Source of the DNA: Candidatus Sumerlaeota bacterium
Lineage (GTDB): Bacteria > Sumerlaeota > Sumerlaeia > JADFCT01
Direction: 5' to 3'
DNA length: 6,572 bases
NCBI GenBank assembly: GCA_017161665.1
Contig: JADFCT010000218.1
Location: 1-6,572 of the forward strand
Each line of letters opens with the position of its first letter. The stretch's first letter is position 1. Made by a program: the position numbers and the translations under genes. The notes below the pieces were generated by a model. It worked only from the letters and a program-made list of their open reading frames with translations. It had not been told where the DNA came from and ran no database searches. Below are positions 5,214 through 6,572 of this stretch, piece by piece.

Positions 5214-6572
5214 ATGGGTTCTCACCGAATAATATCCCCGATTCTGGGCCTGTTTGTGCTGGTATCATTGGTCCAGGCCGAAACAATCCGAACGCAGTGG
5301 GGTGGGTTGCCAAATTCAAATATGACCGTGCCGGCTGAAAATCTGCCAACCGATTTGGAAAGCGCCACGCTCTTGTGGGAAGCGCAACTGGGACCGCATC
5401 AGTACACGCTGCCCACCATCCATGACGGGGTTATCTATGTGGGCACGGGTGACGCGCGCTATGAACGCCTTGGCGCCCGGAAAACCGGCGGCGGCGTTTT
5501 GATGGCGCTGGACGCCATGACAGGAAAGACGATCTGGGAATTCCTGACACCACGGAAAATGGAAGGAATCAAGCCCCCATACCACTATAATCAGTGGAAA
5601 TGTGGCGTGTGTTCGGGGCCGATCGTGGATGGCAACCGGATTTATATTGTCGGGGGACGGGGAGAGGTCCTGTGTTTGGACCGCCATGGACAAGCCAACG
5701 GTAACGATGGTCCCTTTGTGGATGAGCTGGATTATATGGAGATTGCCGACGGACCGGGGCGCGCCCTGGCGCCGACAGACGGCGACCTCATCTGGGTCTA
5801 TGATATGGTCGCCGGTGTGGATGTGGTCCCTCATGACGTGTGTGGGAGTACGCCGCTCCTCCTGAACGACTGGATCATCGCCTGTACATCCAATGGACAG
5901 GATGACATACACGACATCGTGCCCAAGCCACAGGCTCCGACGCTGATCGTGCTGGACAAGCGCACAGGACGCTTGGTGGCGACCGATGACGCGCGCATCG
6001 GCGAGCGGATGTTTCACGGTCACTGGTCTTCGCCGGTTTATGCGCGCATTGAAAAGGACGGCGTTTCCCGCGATCGGATCTTTTTCGGGGGAGGAGACGG
6101 ATACCTGTATGCATTTGATCTGCCCACTCCGACCCAGGATGGAACGGTGGCGCCCATGAAAGCGCGATGGTCCGTTGACTGTAATCCCCCCCATTATCGC
6201 GTTGACTCGGAAGGAAAGCCCCGGGAATATTCCAATCATCGCACACGCATTCTCACCGGCCCCAGTGAAGTCATTGGCTCACCGGTCTTTTACGAAGGTC
6301 GTATCTATGTCGCCATCGGCCAAAGCCCCCTCCACGGTGAAGGACAGGGCTGCCTGTCATGTTTTGATGCGGCAACGGGTGATGTCCTCTGGCGCTCAAC
6401 GGATGTGGCGCGTTCAACATCAACGGTGTCGGCTGGAGACGGTTTAGTATTTCTAGCGGATTGGTCCGGTGGGCTTCATTGTTTCGACGCGATAACCGGC
6501 AAGCGATACTGGAAACATGACATGGAAGCGGGGACCTGGGCGGCTTCAACCATGATCGCGGACGGCAAGGTC
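5214..6572 (+). CDS. Secreted PQQ-like beta-propeller repeat protein, 3' end outside the window
   Basis: The frame runs open from the ATG at 5214 to the last base, giving 453 residues with no stop. MGSHRIISPILGLFVLVSLVQA is a classic signal peptide with likely cleavage after VQA (residue 22), so the protein is exported. Propeller-type strand endings recur: LMALDAMTGKTIW (D100), VLCLDRHG (D156), LIVLDKRTG (D248), YLYAFD (D302), LSCFDAATGDVLW (D385) and LHCFDAITGKRYW (D425), as in PQQ_2/BamB-like propellers. The block with DLIWVYDM, APTLIVLDKRTGRLV, HGHWSSP and FFGGGDGYLYAFD resembles PQQ-binding-like repeat proteins that I know as abundant in Planctomycetota and allied phyla. Their function is mostly unknown. 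True cofactor binding is not shown: these repeats often form a scaffold without PQQ. The mature part has nine cysteines, including C130/C133 and C380/C383. It is transcribed divergently from the trpB2 operon. Confidence 0.9.
   Translation, partial: MGSHRIISPILGLFVLVSLVQAETIRTQWGGLPNSNMTVPAENLPTDLESATLLWEAQLGPHQYTLPTIHDGVIYVGTGDARYERLGARKTGGGVLMALDAMTGKTIWEFLTPRKMEGIKPPYHYNQWKCGVCSGPIVDGNRIYIVGGRGEVLCLDRHGQANGNDGPFVDELDYMEIADGPGRALAPTDGDLIWVYDMVAGVDVVPHDVCGSTPLLLNDWIIACTSNGQDDIHDIVPKPQAPTLIVLDKRTGRLVATDDARIGERMFHGHWSSPVYARIEKDGVSRDRIFFGGGDGYLYAFDLPTPTQDGTVAPMKARWSVDCNPPHYRVDSEGKPREYSNHRTRILTGPSEVIGSPVFYEGRIYVAIGQSPLHGEGQGCLSCFDAATGDVLWRSTDVARSTSTVSAGDGLVFLADWSGGLHCFDAITGKRYWKHDMEAGTWAASTMIADGKV

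Noticed and set aside
5601..5615. Possible haem c motif in the propeller protein (C130-G-V-C133)
   Set aside because: The residue after the second cysteine is serine, not histidine, so CxxCH is not met.
5316..6239. Long minus-strand ORF of 307 codons
   Set aside because: It is fully antisense to the PQQ-like propeller gene, whose signal peptide, Shine-Dalgarno and repeat motifs are clear. The antisense product has no recognisable motif.
5214..6572. Quinoprotein alcohol or glucose dehydrogenase
   Set aside because: Only generic propeller blade endings are seen. I find none of the adjacent-cysteine or other active-site signatures of true PQQ dehydrogenases.

Overview
The window carries six protein genes and no RNA gene, insertion sequence or CRISPR array. 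It reads as ordinary chromosomal DNA of a free-living, moderately GC-rich bacterium. The secreted PQQ-like propeller at the right edge has a form I associate with Planctomycetota, Lentisphaerota, Kiritimatiellota and related lineages. Together with a DUF2079 membrane protein and an FG-GAP/VCBS secreted protein, this suggests a PVC-type or neighbouring candidate-phylum genome. That placement is inference from protein style, not a phylogenetic result.

Left part, plus strand. The 3' part of a DUF2079 multi-pass membrane protein (1-1119) is followed by a short spacer with a good sigma70-type promoter and a leader hairpin. Next comes a 96-residue cysteine-rich protein resembling the FmdB/regulatory zinc-ribbon family (1239-1529). 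A secreted protein with six calcium-type FG-GAP/VCBS motifs follows (about 1636-3360). A strong hairpin at 3393-3429 separates this block from the convergent genes.

Middle, minus strand. A complete trpB2-type, PLP-dependent tryptophan synthase beta homologue (4811 down to 3453) lies directly downstream of an unrecognised 84-residue ORF (5055 down to 4801). The two overlap by 11 bases, and the trpB2 Shine-Dalgarno lies inside the small ORF, so they look translationally coupled. No trpA is visible.

Right part, plus strand. A divergent region of about 160 bases contains a promoter candidate and overlapping inverted repeats. It leads into a secreted PQQ-like beta-propeller protein (5214 to beyond the window end) that has no stop codon in the window.

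Functionally the window is a mixture: two exported beta-propeller proteins, one membrane protein, one small putative metal-binding protein and one amino-acid enzyme. I see no convincing evidence of a new multi-gene system. The points most worth following are the small ORF coupled to trpB2, the atypical FmdB-like protein, the nine-G run in the trpB2 cofactor motif and the leader structures.
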